Below are positions 8,915-17,297 of a stretch of 37,096 nt of DNA, in pieces (position 1 is the first letter of the stretch; each line of letters starts with the position of its first letter). The stretch is from NCBI GenBank assembly GCA_023430465.1, contig JAEZAM010000070.1, forward strand, positions 1 to 37,096, read 5' to 3'. The notes below the pieces were generated by a model. It saw only the letters and a program-made list of their open reading frames with translations, searched no databases and had not been told where the DNA came from. This stretch comes from Bacteroidota bacterium. Its GTDB lineage: Bacteria > Bacteroidota > Bacteroidia > Chitinophagales > Chitinophagaceae. The translations under genes were made by a program, and so were the position numbers.

Positions 8915-9826
8915 TCAGTTATTTTTCGACAGAAAATCAAACCGCAACATGATCTCATGCGCGTTGGAGCCTTTGTCGTACACGCTCAATGGTGTCTTGT
9001 AGATATCGAAGCAATAGCCAATGGTAAATATGTCTTTGATGTTCAACCCCGCTGAGATCATCCAGCTCTGACGCAGCCGGTAGTTCAGTCCCCACCAGAA
9101 AGTTTTGTTGTGTTCTACCCGTGCACCGCCCTGGAATTCGGCGGGCGCATTGGGGAGGTAGATCAATAGTGCATTGGGAGAAATAACGGTGTTTTCATCC
9201 ACCTGCCAGTTGTAGCGGCTATGCAGGTAAAAATGTCGGTAAAGCCGGGCCTCTTCGGACCGGTTCAGCGAGCCGGAGTACACATCCAGTTTGGACTGGA
9301 TCAACTGGCTTACAGATACGCCTGCCTGGAATTTCCGGGAGGTATAATTGAACCCGATGCCGGCATCTCCCTTCATCCTGTTTTCCGCACTGCCCAGCAC
9401 AGGGTCGATGGAACCCAGCGATTCCTGTAGTTTGGCTTTATCATAGGAAAACTGCTGAAGCCGGCCTTCAATACCAATGGAAAAGCTCGCCTCATTCTGC
9501 AGCGGAACGTGATAGGCTACTGCCGCCTGTACACCCGTGCGCGTGGTCGGGCCTGTTTTATCAGAATACAGATACCCGCCGAGTCCCAGGCGTGCAGAAG
9601 GTAAAAAGGCAGAGCCAAATACCGTGGCTGTTTGCGGTCCGCCATCTATGCCGTCCCACATGGCGCGGTAGGTGGCGCCAATCATGCCATGCTTCTGCAC
9701 ACCAGCCATGGACGGGTTATGTAAGTTGCCCTGCATTTCATACAGGGATGAAGTGAATAATTGTTGTGCATTGCCATAACCTGCCATACCAACGGCGAGC
9801 AACAGGATCAATATAGTGCGTTTCAT
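8915..9826 (-). CDS. PorP/SprF family outer-membrane protein (T9SS partner)
   Basis: This 303-residue protein starts with a signal peptide (MKRTILILLLAVGMAGYGNA) and continues QQLFTSSLYEMQGNLHNPSMAGV, close to the family hallmark in which a signal cleavage site is followed by F-x(n)-NP-A-x-AG. The rest alternates short polar and hydrophobic strands as in an outer-membrane beta-barrel and carries GLNYRLRQSW and GYCFDIYKT segments typical of PorP/SprF. By family knowledge such proteins help a T9SS client become attached at, or pass, the outer membrane. Its gene begins 18 bases after the stop codon of the surface-protein gene at 9845-11842, so the two form a client/partner pair. It is shorter than the second copy at 22251-23291 and lacks that copy's C-terminal CPTF-like ending. 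Confidence 0.88.
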   Translation of the reverse strand: MKRTILILLLAVGMAGYGNAQQLFTSSLYEMQGNLHNPSMAGVQKHGMIGATYRAMWDGIDGGPQTATVFGSAFLPSARLGLGGYLYSDKTGPTTRTGVQAAVAYHVPLQNEASFSIGIEGRLQQFSYDKAKLQESLGSIDPVLGSAENRMKGDAGIGFNYTSRKFQAGVSVSQLIQSKLDVYSGSLNRSEEARLYRHFYLHSRYNWQVDENTVISPNALLIYLPNAPAEFQGGARVEHNKTFWWGLNYRLRQSWMISAGLNIKDIFTIGYCFDIYKTPLSVYDKGSNAHEIMLRFDFLSKNN

Positions 9827-9844
9827 AATTTTAGTTTTGATGGA

Positions 9845-11842
9845 TTAGCGAAGTATGGTCACATTTCCTTTCAGGTATTCTGTCTTACCATTGATCAACT
9901 TGTAGGTTATGACAAAATAGTAGGTGCCGTCGGCCAGTGGATCACCCTTATATGTACCATTCCAGTCGTTCTTGTAATCGTTTGATTCAAACACCTTTGA
10001 TCCGTACCTGTTGAACACCTGGGCCGTTGCTTTTTCCAGGCAGTTACCATTCGTTACCAGCCAGAGATCATTGATGCCATCACCATTTGGCGTAAAGGCA
10101 TTCATTGGTTTGATACAATATGGCACCACGGTCAGCGTTACCTCGTCAGAAGCGGTACAACCCTGTGGCGTGGTGATGTTCAGCGTATAGGTTGTTGTCT
10201 GGCTTGGTTGCGCGGTAGGATTGAGAATGTTGGGGTTATTCAAACCGGCGGATGGTGTCCACAGATAGGTTCCCGATGACCCTGACCCTGATAACTGGTA
10301 AGAGGCATTTGCCAGTACAAAGGCATCTGCACCTGCATTGGCTGTTGCACCTTCTACTACGGTCACTGTAAATGCATCCTGCGCAGGACAGTTAAGCGTG
10401 GATGCATCAATGGTATAGGTAGTCGTGGTCTGGGGTGAGAAAACAGCCGTGGCTGTGGTGGTACTGCTTACCCCGTCGGATGGCGACCAGGTGAAACTGC
10501 TTCCCCCTGCGATCTGCGCCGTACGTGTGAAGGATGCTCCACGGCAAATGGTGGTATCTGCTCCGGCCGATACTGACACCGTTCCAACCTGCGTGATGAC
10601 AACCGGTGTTGCAACAGGGCAACTTGCCAGTCCATCCGTGGTGATCACATTGTAGGAGCCTGCCGGCAAATCATTGAAAGCACTGTAAGTGTAGTAGTTG
10701 GCACCGCCATCAATGCTGTACTGCAACTGGCCAGCACCTCCCGACGCATTGATGGTGATGCTGCCATTCTCTGTACAAGTGGCATTGGTGCTGGAAACGG
10801 TGGCCGTGAGGGTGCTTTTCTTTACAAATACGGTATCGGTAAATGATACACTCAGCGCAGGGTTGCTGCAGGAGCCATACACCACGCGAATGACGTAGGC
10901 GGTGCTGTCTGCAGTCGGGCAGATATTATTGAAGTTCAGGTTAAGTGAACCTGGCGATGCCGTTGATGTATCCGTGGTATTGGTAGCAATGACAACATTA
11001 TTGACCAGCAGTTCAGCACGTCTGAATCGTGCAGCACCGCCAGATGGAATGAAACGGAAACAGGAATCCATACCAGATTGTCCCCAGACAGTTGCATTCT
11101 TTCCGGCTGCTGCAACGCCTTTGGTATAATCCCCGTTTTGTACGCCCAGGATGGTTAACCCATCATTCCATTCCACACAATACGGTTTATCCTTGATGTA
11201 CACCTCGATGATGCCGGTGTTCTCATAGAGAACTGTCTGATGCGTTGCCCGGAATCCCGGGTCATCACAATCATCGCTGAAATATGGAACATCATTATAG
11301 CTCGCTATAAACCTGCGGTATGGAGCATTTCCTTCCACCCGGTATTCAATCTTTTTATTAGCAGAGGTGAGATTCGGGTTGATGTCATGATAAGGGCCGA
11401 ATATGCTCAGCGGAGCATAGTCACCGCTGGGAATGGTGCCTCCCGGGTCGATGGAATAACCGCTGCCATCTTCAGCACGGGATACATCAAATGTAAGGTT
11501 GCCATTGGATCCCATCAGCACCGACGGATACGTGGAGCCATAGAAACAAAACGAAAAAGCGAAAGGAAATGGGATGACACTGCTCCATACGTCATCATCA
11601 TACAGCGCAGTAACCTCTGTACCAGCCGGCGTTGTATATGCAAACGGCATATAAGCAGGATTCGTGATCACATAATCCGTCGCCTCCTTGATGTGGGGCA
11701 CCTGGACGTTGATGCTGGTACAGGTGGTGCCGCAGGCGAGATAAATGTTTTTCTGCGGGATCGTGAAAACTGTGGCGGGATTTTGTGCGGTGGCAAAGAG
11801 GCAGGCGCAGACGCCCACCATGAGTAAAAATCTTTTTCTCAT
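9845..11842 (-). CDS. T9SS-exported surface protein with gliding-motility-type C-terminal domain
   Basis: The ATG at 11842 is chosen because it begins the signal peptide MRKRFLLMVGVCACLFATAQ; nine more codons lie upstream in frame but are polar. The 665-residue protein has an N-terminal region of about 330 residues homologous to that of the large adhesin at 1446-6359 (shared GPYHDI, IVSFYQIP-like/IASYNDVP, THQ.VL.E.TGI.EV, FRRAELL segments). One SprB-type repeat follows (ATCTENGSITI...LQYSIDGG), then two PKD-like segments (SFTWSPSDG, TYLWTPSAG), and a sorting domain with NAFTPNGDGINDLW, VFNRYG and the ending KGNVTILR. It is effectively a short-stalked paralogue of the large adhesin. The sprF-like gene lies directly downstream. 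Role as a surface adhesin is inferred from the family. Confidence 0.92.
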   Translation of the reverse strand: MRKRFLLMVGVCACLFATAQNPATVFTIPQKNIYLACGTTCTSINVQVPHIKEATDYVITNPAYMPFAYTTPAGTEVTALYDDDVWSSVIPFPFAFSFCFYGSTYPSVLMGSNGNLTFDVSRAEDGSGYSIDPGGTIPSGDYAPLSIFGPYHDINPNLTSANKKIEYRVEGNAPYRRFIASYNDVPYFSDDCDDPGFRATHQTVLYENTGIIEVYIKDKPYCVEWNDGLTILGVQNGDYTKGVAAAGKNATVWGQSGMDSCFRFIPSGGAARFRRAELLVNNVVIATNTTDTSTASPGSLNLNFNNICPTADSTAYVIRVVYGSCSNPALSVSFTDTVFVKKSTLTATVSSTNATCTENGSITINASGGAGQLQYSIDGGANYYTYSAFNDLPAGSYNVITTDGLASCPVATPVVITQVGTVSVSAGADTTICRGASFTRTAQIAGGSSFTWSPSDGVSSTTTATAVFSPQTTTTYTIDASTLNCPAQDAFTVTVVEGATANAGADAFVLANASYQLSGSGSSGTYLWTPSAGLNNPNILNPTAQPSQTTTYTLNITTPQGCTASDEVTLTVVPYCIKPMNAFTPNGDGINDLWLVTNGNCLEKATAQVFNRYGSKVFESNDYKNDWNGTYKGDPLADGTYYFVITYKLINGKTEYLKGNVTILR

Positions 11843-11869
11843 CAGCAATGTGTGTGTTTGTTGGTGCAA

Positions 11870-11899
11870 TAAAGTTTACCCTGGTAGTTTGGTTACCAG
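11870..11899 (-). promoter_or_regulatory. Putative promoter motif and adjoining inverted repeat before the second adhesin
   Basis: Reading the minus strand, GTAAACTTTA (11870-11879) lies 27 bases before the ATG and resembles the motif before the large adhesin. Directly upstream is the inverted repeat CTGGTA-N7-TACCAG (11881-11899), which could be an operator. The remainder of the gap up to about 12060 is AT-rich and holds nothing I can name. Confidence 0.35.
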
Positions 11900-12093
11900 C
11901 TATTTTCCAAAGGGGACGGCCATCGTGATTGTTTGGAGCAACTCGTCAGGCTTTCAGGAAATGTGGATCTTAAAAACGGGATTTTGTAAGGTTTCCAAAC
12001 CTACGGTTTTTTATAAAATAAAAAACAAAAAATTAACAATTCGCTCCAGGCCCGTAAATCGTGCAACAGGCAATTTTTTTCGGTCAAATGCCC

Positions 12094-12101
12094 TACATTT
12101 G
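12094..12101 (+). promoter_or_regulatory. -7 box of the tRNA-Leu promoter
   Basis: TACATTTG is an exact TAnnTTTG match and is preceded by a T-rich stretch at 12074-12080. It would place transcription start near 12105, about 40 bases before the mature tRNA. This looks like a typical stable-RNA promoter of Bacteroidota. Confidence 0.7.
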
Positions 12102-12147
12102 CAACCCGTTTCCAGATATGTCGTGCATTTGCCGGCAGAATGGATGC

Positions 12148-12229
12148 CCGGATGTGGTGAAATTGGTAGACACGTCAGACTTAGGTTCTGATGCCGCAAG
12201 GTGTGGGGGTTCGAGTCCCTCCATCCGGA
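12148..12229 (+). tRNA. tRNA-Leu(UAG)
   Basis: The sequence folds as a class II tRNA. A perfect 7-bp acceptor stem pairs 12148-12154 (CCGGATG) with 12222-12228 (CATCCGG), with A229 as discriminator. The D arm is 12157-12173 with TTGGTAGA. The anticodon stem TCAGA/TCTGA encloses the loop CTTAGGT, giving anticodon UAG, which reads CUN leucine codons. The long variable arm TGCC-GCAA-GGTG and a T arm with TTCGAGT complete it. The bases after the discriminator are CCT, so CCA is not fully encoded. Confidence 0.95.
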
Positions 12230-12236
12230 CCTGGTG

Positions 12237-12283
12237 AAGTTGACAGTAATTGGACACTAGCCAACAACTGTCAACTTTTTTTA
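12237..12283 (+). terminator. Intrinsic terminator after tRNA-Leu
   Basis: An 11-bp perfect stem (12237-12247 with 12267-12277, AAGTTGACAGT/ACTGTCAACTT) has a loop that can extend the helix by TTGG/CCAA, and is followed by seven T residues. It separates the tRNA from tig. Confidence 0.9.
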
Positions 12284-12304
12284 TCATTTTTTCAATTTGT
12301 AAAA

Positions 12305-13696
12305 ATGGCTACTGTTACCAAAGAAAATATCGGGTTGCTCCACGAGAAACTTACCGTGAAGCTCGATAAGCAGGATTATCTCCCTTCGTTTGAAAAAGCA
12401 TTGAAAGAATACAGCAAGAAGGCCAATATTCCAGGCTTCCGGAAAGGCATGGTGCCTCCAGGGCTTATCAAGAAAATGTATGGTCCTTCTCTTTTTACAG
12501 ACGAGGTGCTAAGGTCAGTTGACCGTGAACTTATCGCCTATCTTCAGCAGGATAAGGTGGAAATTTTCGCACAGCCTCTTCCGCTGGAAACAGATATCCG
12601 CCAGTTGGATGTCAACAATCCCGCCGACTATGCCTTCCATTTCGAGATCGGCCTGAAACCTGAATTCACCCTTCCTGATCTTGGCAGCGCTGCTATTACC
12701 CGCCACGTGGTAACTGTTACCGACGAAATGATCAATAACGAGATCGCCCGGCTGCAGAACCGCTATGGCAACATGAAAGATGAGGACAAAGTCACCGATG
12801 ACGACAACGTACTGAATGTTCACTTCAGCGAAGTGAACGAAAGTGGCGGTGAGATCGAAGGCGGCATCAGCAAAGACAACTCCGTACTTGTTAAATATTT
12901 CTCCGAAAACTTCCGCCCTAACCTGATGGGCAAAGTGGTCAATGATTACGTGGTTGTTCAACTGGACAAGGCTTTTGATGCAAAAGAACTGGAAGCCATC
13001 GAAAGTGACCTTGGCCTTGAAAAGAACGATCCTGCTTCTGCGGAGAAACATTTCCGTATCCAGATCACCAAGATCGGTCGCCTGGAGAAAAAAGAACTGA
13101 ATGAAGAATTCTTCAGCCAGCTTTATCCCGGTGGTGAAGTGACCAGTGAGTCACAGTTCCGCGATAAGATTAAAGAGGAGATCGAAGCTTATTGGGCCAG
13201 CCAGGCACGCAACCAGATCCAGGACCAGATATTCCATCAGCTTGTTGACAATACACAGATCAGTTTCCCCGAAACATTCCTGAAAAAATGGATCAAGACC
13301 CAGGGCGAATCTGAAGGCCAGGGCAAGACTGACGAACAGGTAGAACAGGAGTTCCCCGTATTCCTCAATCAATTGAAATGGACGCTGATAACCGATAAGA
13401 TCGTGCAGGACAGCGCCATTCAGGTGTCACCCGATGAGGTGCGTGCATTTGCGAAGCAACAATTGTTTGGATACATGGGTAACATGGGCGGGGCGCCTGC
13501 AGACGATCAGCCATGGGTGAACGACTATGTAGAGAAAATGATGAAGGACAGGAAATATGTTGAAGATTCCTACAACCGCCTTCAAACCCAGAAGATCTTC
13601 GAATGGGCCGAGACGAAGGTCAACCCGACGGACAAGTCGATCACTGCTGACGAATTCACGGCGATGGTCGAAGCGCATCAGCACGCACATCACTAA
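12305..13696 (+). CDS. tig: Trigger factor (ribosome-associated chaperone)
   Basis: The start is the ATG at 12305; the frame is open further upstream but that part lies in the tRNA and its terminator. The 463-residue protein has an N-terminal ribosome-binding domain with the signature NIPGFRKGMVP at about 41-51, the loop that docks on ribosomal protein L23. The middle section (about 155-240), where the FKBP-type peptidyl-prolyl isomerase domain lies in E. coli, is only weakly FKBP-like, as is common in Bacteroidota. The C-terminal helical chaperone arms end in an acidic/His-rich tail (AHQHAHH). It acts in the cytoplasm on nascent chains leaving the ribosome. A hairpin terminator follows the stop codon, so the gene appears to be transcribed alone. 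Confidence 0.95.
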   Translation: MATVTKENIGLLHEKLTVKLDKQDYLPSFEKALKEYSKKANIPGFRKGMVPPGLIKKMYGPSLFTDEVLRSVDRELIAYLQQDKVEIFAQPLPLETDIRQLDVNNPADYAFHFEIGLKPEFTLPDLGSAAITRHVVTVTDEMINNEIARLQNRYGNMKDEDKVTDDDNVLNVHFSEVNESGGEIEGGISKDNSVLVKYFSENFRPNLMGKVVNDYVVVQLDKAFDAKELEAIESDLGLEKNDPASAEKHFRIQITKIGRLEKKELNEEFFSQLYPGGEVTSESQFRDKIKEEIEAYWASQARNQIQDQIFHQLVDNTQISFPETFLKKWIKTQGESEGQGKTDEQVEQEFPVFLNQLKWTLITDKIVQDSAIQVSPDEVRAFAKQQLFGYMGNMGGAPADDQPWVNDYVEKMMKDRKYVEDSYNRLQTQKIFEWAETKVNPTDKSITADEFTAMVEAHQHAHH

Positions 13697-13718
13697 CAGA
13701 ATTGAAACGATCATACTG

Positions 13719-13745
13719 AATCCCGCCACGTCGCGGGATTTTTTT
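13719..13745 (+). terminator. Intrinsic terminator after tig
   Basis: An 8-bp stem (13719-13726 AATCCCGC with 13733-13740 GCGGGATT) and 6-base loop are followed by TTTTT. It lies between the converging tig and VWA genes; the T-tract fits termination of tig, and its end touches the stop codon of the VWA gene. Confidence 0.85.
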
Positions 13746-15513
13746 ATTCCTCGTCCCGTTGCTGCTTTTTCTTTCGCTTGGATTTGGTGTAGATAGTTTT
13801 CGCTTTCTCTATGAGTGTAATGAATTCAGCCTGCGATGGGTCGTTCTTATCCGCACTGCCAGCGGCAAGTAATGCAAGTTCATTCCAGTTTGTGTTCTTG
13901 AGGAATGGCGAGGTTTTTAATAATAAACCAAACCAGGCAACTGCCGCGGAAAAGCGGAATGAGGGCTCAAGGGTCTGAATATCGTCCAGGATGTACGGTG
14001 CCTGAGCTGAAAAGGTTTTGCGTACAGAATCACCCACCGGTTTATAGTGAAGATTGATTTTTGCGAGCCGCTCCACGATCACGGTGTCCTTTTTTGTTGG
14101 TTCGATTTCGAAGATACCTACCATGGAATAGCCGGAGCCCACTTCTCCCCCTTCTACAACGGCCATGGTATCCACCAGCGCGCCAACCTTATTATCGAAT
14201 CCGATCAGGCGATACTCCTTTACGAACTGCGGATTGAATTCAACATTCATGTATGCATCGTTCACCACGGCGTAAAGTGTTTGCGTAAATTCTTTCAATA
14301 ACACTTTTTCTGCCTCCGCGAAATTGTCGAAGTACGCGAAATTGCCATTCCCTTTTCTTGCCAGTGTCTGGATCTTTGAATCTTTATAATTTCCCATGCC
14401 AACGCCGAGGCAGGTGAGGTAAATGCCTGACTGGCGGTGCTGGGAGATCATATCCTCCAGCTCAGTTTCGGTTTTGAGGCCTACGTTGAAATCACCGTCA
14501 GTAGCGAGGATCACGCGGTTATTGCCGCCTGGTATAAAATGATGCTTGGCTACGCTGTATGCCAGCTTGATCCCGGATTCGCCGGGAGTTGACCCGCCTG
14601 GTTCAAGGCGGTCGATCGTCTTCAGGATCGTATCCTTATCATTTCCGCTGGTGGTATTCAGTATGATACCTGTTGTGCCGCCATAAACCACAATCGCCAC
14701 GGAATCCTTTGCCCTGAGATTAGCCACCAGCAGTTTGAACGCAGACTTCAGCAACGGAAGCCGGTTGGTCATATCCATTGAACCAGAAACATCTATCAGG
14801 AACACAAGATGTGTAGGGGGCAATGCGGAGAGATCAAGTTTTCGGGCAGAAACATTTACATAAAATAACTGGTTGGCGGTATTCCAGGGGCAACTGGTCA
14901 GTTTGCTCCGAATAGAAAAATCATTACTGCCCGGAGGTTTCGTATAATTCAGATTGAAATAATTCAGCATTTCCTCGATCCGGACCGCATCGGGCGGTAC
15001 GGCTGAGTTCATCATCAGGAACCGGCGGATATTGCTGTAAGATGCGCGATCAATATTCAATGAAAGACCAGTGTTCGGAAATCGGTTTGCATTGATGAAA
15101 TGATTCTCTACCAGGTCGGAATAGGTTTCATCACCGGCAAACCATTTACGGTGGTCACCCTGCATCATCCCGCGGGTGGCCGATGAGAGCCGGTTCAGCC
15201 GCACGCCGGGGCGCCCTGCCGGTTGAGGTTTCATCACTACCGTGAGGTACTCCCCTGCATTCACATGCAAGGACTGGGTAATGTAGCCGTCCTGGACAAA
15301 ACGAAATGAATCGATAAGTTGTGTGGTGACGATACCAAAGGTGCCGGTTGTTCCGCTTTTGTACACATAACCCGTGCGTAGATTGGTGATGGTGACATTC
15401 TGAAGGGGATTACCTTTCTCGTCCTTTGCTTCGCCCCGGAGATAGTATTGCTGTCCCCATGCGGAAGTATGGAGCAGGAGGAAGCAGATTAATATTTGGC
15501 AAGCGGTTTTCAG
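13744..15513 (-). CDS. Secreted von Willebrand factor A domain protein (YfbK-like) with N-terminal carboxypeptidase-regulatory-like domain
   Basis: The core has a VWA domain with the metal-ion-dependent adhesion motif DVSGSM and later TDGDFNVG, preceded by the conserved vWF_A N-terminal segment (TGLSLNIDRASYSNIRRFL) and followed by a DUF3520-like tail, as in E. coli YfbK. The usual start rule gives GTG at 15366, but the frame continues upstream through a short carboxypeptidase-regulatory-like domain (YYLRGEAKDEKGNPLQNVTI) and a signal peptide (KTACQILICFLLLHTSAWG). That extension must be real protein, yet holds no ATG, GTG or TTG; a CTG at 15513 or ATC at 15519 would be the start, and I list CTG. 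The alternative is a base error at the start codon. It lies 52 bases after hpt and ends at the tig terminator. Its biological role is not known; families of this kind bind proteins at the envelope. Confidence 0.85.
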   Translation of the reverse strand: MKTACQILICFLLLHTSAWGQQYYLRGEAKDEKGNPLQNVTITNLRTGYVYKSGTTGTFGIVTTQLIDSFRFVQDGYITQSLHVNAGEYLTVVMKPQPAGRPGVRLNRLSSATRGMMQGDHRKWFAGDETYSDLVENHFINANRFPNTGLSLNIDRASYSNIRRFLMMNSAVPPDAVRIEEMLNYFNLNYTKPPGSNDFSIRSKLTSCPWNTANQLFYVNVSARKLDLSALPPTHLVFLIDVSGSMDMTNRLPLLKSAFKLLVANLRAKDSVAIVVYGGTTGIILNTTSGNDKDTILKTIDRLEPGGSTPGESGIKLAYSVAKHHFIPGGNNRVILATDGDFNVGLKTETELEDMISQHRQSGIYLTCLGVGMGNYKDSKIQTLARKGNGNFAYFDNFAEAEKVLLKEFTQTLYAVVNDAYMNVEFNPQFVKEYRLIGFDNKVGALVDTMAVVEGGEVGSGYSMVGIFEIEPTKKDTVIVERLAKINLHYKPVGDSVRKTFSAQAPYILDDIQTLEPSFRFSAAVAWFGLLLKTSPFLKNTNWNELALLAAGSADKNDPSQAEFITLIEKAKTIYTKSKRKKKQQRDEE

Positions 15514-15565
15514 GTGGATATATTCAGTACAAATTATAAAAAAGGCCGTAAAAACGCGGTTATTC

Positions 15566-16099
15566 CTATATGAGCTGATATATTTCTTTCAAATTCCGGC
15601 CGAGCCCGTCATAATCGAGGCCATAGCCAACCACGAATTTGTTAGGAATGGAAAAACCAACGTACTCCAGCTTTAGCGCGAATTCAGTGGCTTCAGGCTT
15701 GTGTAGCAACGTAGCGATTTTCATGGAAGCTGGTTGCTGGTGTTCCAGCCGCGGGAGAAAATTGTGCAATGTCTTTCCTGTATCAACAATGTCTTCTACG
15801 ATGATCACATCCTTACCAAACAAATCATCATCCAGCCCGATGGTGGTGATCACCTTGCCCGATGACTGCATGCCTTTATACGATGCGAGTTTGATGAAAC
15901 AGATATCCGCTTCTATGGTCAGGTGGCGGAAGAGGTCAGCCGCAAACATGAACGAGCCATTGAGCACGGCTATGAAGAAAGGACGTTTACCCTCGTAATC
16001 GGTGTTGATTTGCGCAGCGATGGCCTTTACACGTTCCTGGATCGTTTCTTCGGAGAGATAGGTCTCGAATGATTTATCGTGAACTTTGATTACAGCCAT
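15566..16099 (-). CDS. hpt: Hypoxanthine phosphoribosyltransferase
   Basis: This 177-residue protein is of normal length for the purine-salvage enzyme that converts hypoxanthine or guanine with PRPP into IMP or GMP in the cytoplasm. The PRPP-binding motif VIIVEDIVDTGKTL lies at about 98-111, and the flexible-loop SYKGMQSSG segment at 73-81. The C-terminal FVVGYGLDYDGLGRNL is the purine-binding and Mg-contact end typical of the family. It begins at ATG 16099, one base after the stop codon of the glucosaminidase gene, so both are surely co-transcribed. Confidence 0.96.
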   Translation of the reverse strand: MAVIKVHDKSFETYLSEETIQERVKAIAAQINTDYEGKRPFFIAVLNGSFMFAADLFRHLTIEADICFIKLASYKGMQSSGKVITTIGLDDDLFGKDVIIVEDIVDTGKTLHNFLPRLEHQQPASMKIATLLHKPEATEFALKLEYVGFSIPNKFVVGYGLDYDGLGRNLKEIYQLI

Positions 16100-16100
16100 G

Positions 16101-17285
16101 TTATTTATAAATTTTTAGCTGCTGCCCTTCCCGAAGATTGTTACTGTCCAGCGAATTCCAGTTCCTGATCTCATCTACCGTCACCTCATGTTTCCGCGCT
16201 ATGGCATACAGGGTCTCTTTTTTTCCTACAGTATAGCGTACCAGTTTGGAGCCTGCAGAGATGTTTGCATCCCCATCAGGTATCTGCGGTTTCTGGATGG
16301 TAGGCAACCCGGCCAGCTTTGGCGTTTGTGGTGCTTTACCTCGGAGGTACAATTTTTCTCCTGCCGCAGGCAGCATGTCTCTTCTCAGCATATTGTACTC
16401 CAGCAGGGATTCGAGCCGGATAGCCTCCGCCTGCGCAATATCCTGCAATGACTCGCCCGGCGCGACTACATGGAATTCACTATTGCCGTTCTTCCTTTTA
16501 CGTTGGAGATACACAAGCTGGTCGTGTAATACTACTTCTGTTTCTTCAAGATCATTGTATTCAAAGAGTCGCTTCAACGGCACGTGATGTTCTTTTGCAA
16601 GGGCGAGATAGGAAACCCCGGCTGCCGCATAGACCACACGCGTATCGTTTATTTTAAATTCTCCCGAAGGGTAATCGGCCCTGGGCTTAACCGCCACAGG
16701 TTCAGGCACCAGCTCAGGAACCGGTTCATTCAATGCTGCAACAACGGGTTCAAGAGGTGGCTGTTTTCCGAGAGCGATCATCGTATAATCCTGCAGGTTA
16801 TAGTCTTCCACCAGGCGAATGATGACCTGTGGATATTTTGGATTCGTAGCGTAGCCTGCTTTTTTCAAACCATAAGCCCAGCCTCTGTAGTCGGTTGGAT
16901 CGAGGTTGAAAAGCGACGCATAACGTGCGTTGGCGCGAAGGAAATCGGAGTGGTCGCGATACGACTGTGCGGCCTCGGGGTATTTTCGAAAACACTCATT
17001 GGGAGCATCGTCGGTGTGTGACACTGACTCGCCTGTCCAGTTTGCCTTGCACTTTATACCAAAATGATTGTTGGACTTTTGTACCAGTACTGAAGTGCCG
17101 GCCATCGTTTCATGGATTCCCTGGGCCAGTTTGATAGCGGCGGGGACACCTGTGCGTTGCATTTCCGCGATGGCGATTTCCCGATACGTATTGATATAGG
17201 CGCGGATGACAGCGGACTCCTGTGCGCTGGCAAGAACAGTGATGAAGAAAGCAGTGAGCGTAAACAGATGTCGAACAAACTTCAT
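16101..17285 (-). CDS. Secreted glucosaminidase with LysM repeats (peptidoglycan hydrolase)
   Basis: A signal peptide (MKFVRHLFTLTAFFITVLASA) precedes a glucosaminidase domain of the GH73/FlgJ type at about 25-170. The motif IKLAQGIHET places the likely catalytic Glu at residue 59, and NNHFGIKC and YATNPKY are further family hallmarks. Three LysM modules follow at roughly 212-256, 272-318 and 349-394; the last, with YTVGKKETLYAIARKH and NLREGQQLKIYK, is the best conserved. The protein should cleave peptidoglycan glycan strands in the periplasm, held to the wall by LysM binding. The 394-residue size fits other Bacteroidota members. It lies 12 bases after the methyltransferase gene and one base before hpt. 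Confidence 0.93.
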   Translation of the reverse strand: MKFVRHLFTLTAFFITVLASAQESAVIRAYINTYREIAIAEMQRTGVPAAIKLAQGIHETMAGTSVLVQKSNNHFGIKCKANWTGESVSHTDDAPNECFRKYPEAAQSYRDHSDFLRANARYASLFNLDPTDYRGWAYGLKKAGYATNPKYPQVIIRLVEDYNLQDYTMIALGKQPPLEPVVAALNEPVPELVPEPVAVKPRADYPSGEFKINDTRVVYAAAGVSYLALAKEHHVPLKRLFEYNDLEETEVVLHDQLVYLQRKRKNGNSEFHVVAPGESLQDIAQAEAIRLESLLEYNMLRRDMLPAAGEKLYLRGKAPQTPKLAGLPTIQKPQIPDGDANISAGSKLVRYTVGKKETLYAIARKHEVTVDEIRNWNSLDSNNLREGQQLKIYK

Positions 17286-17297
17286 ATTTCAATCCGG

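Noticed and set aside
12146..12230. tRNA acceptor stem starting GCCCGGA at 12146
   Set aside because: That register leaves a C-A mismatch; pairing 12148-12154 with 12222-12228 is perfect and gives correct spacing to the D and T arms.
12191..12304. Longer trigger-factor start at 12191
   Set aside because: That codon lies inside tRNA-Leu and the extension crosses the tRNA terminator; the conserved protein begins at ATG 12305.
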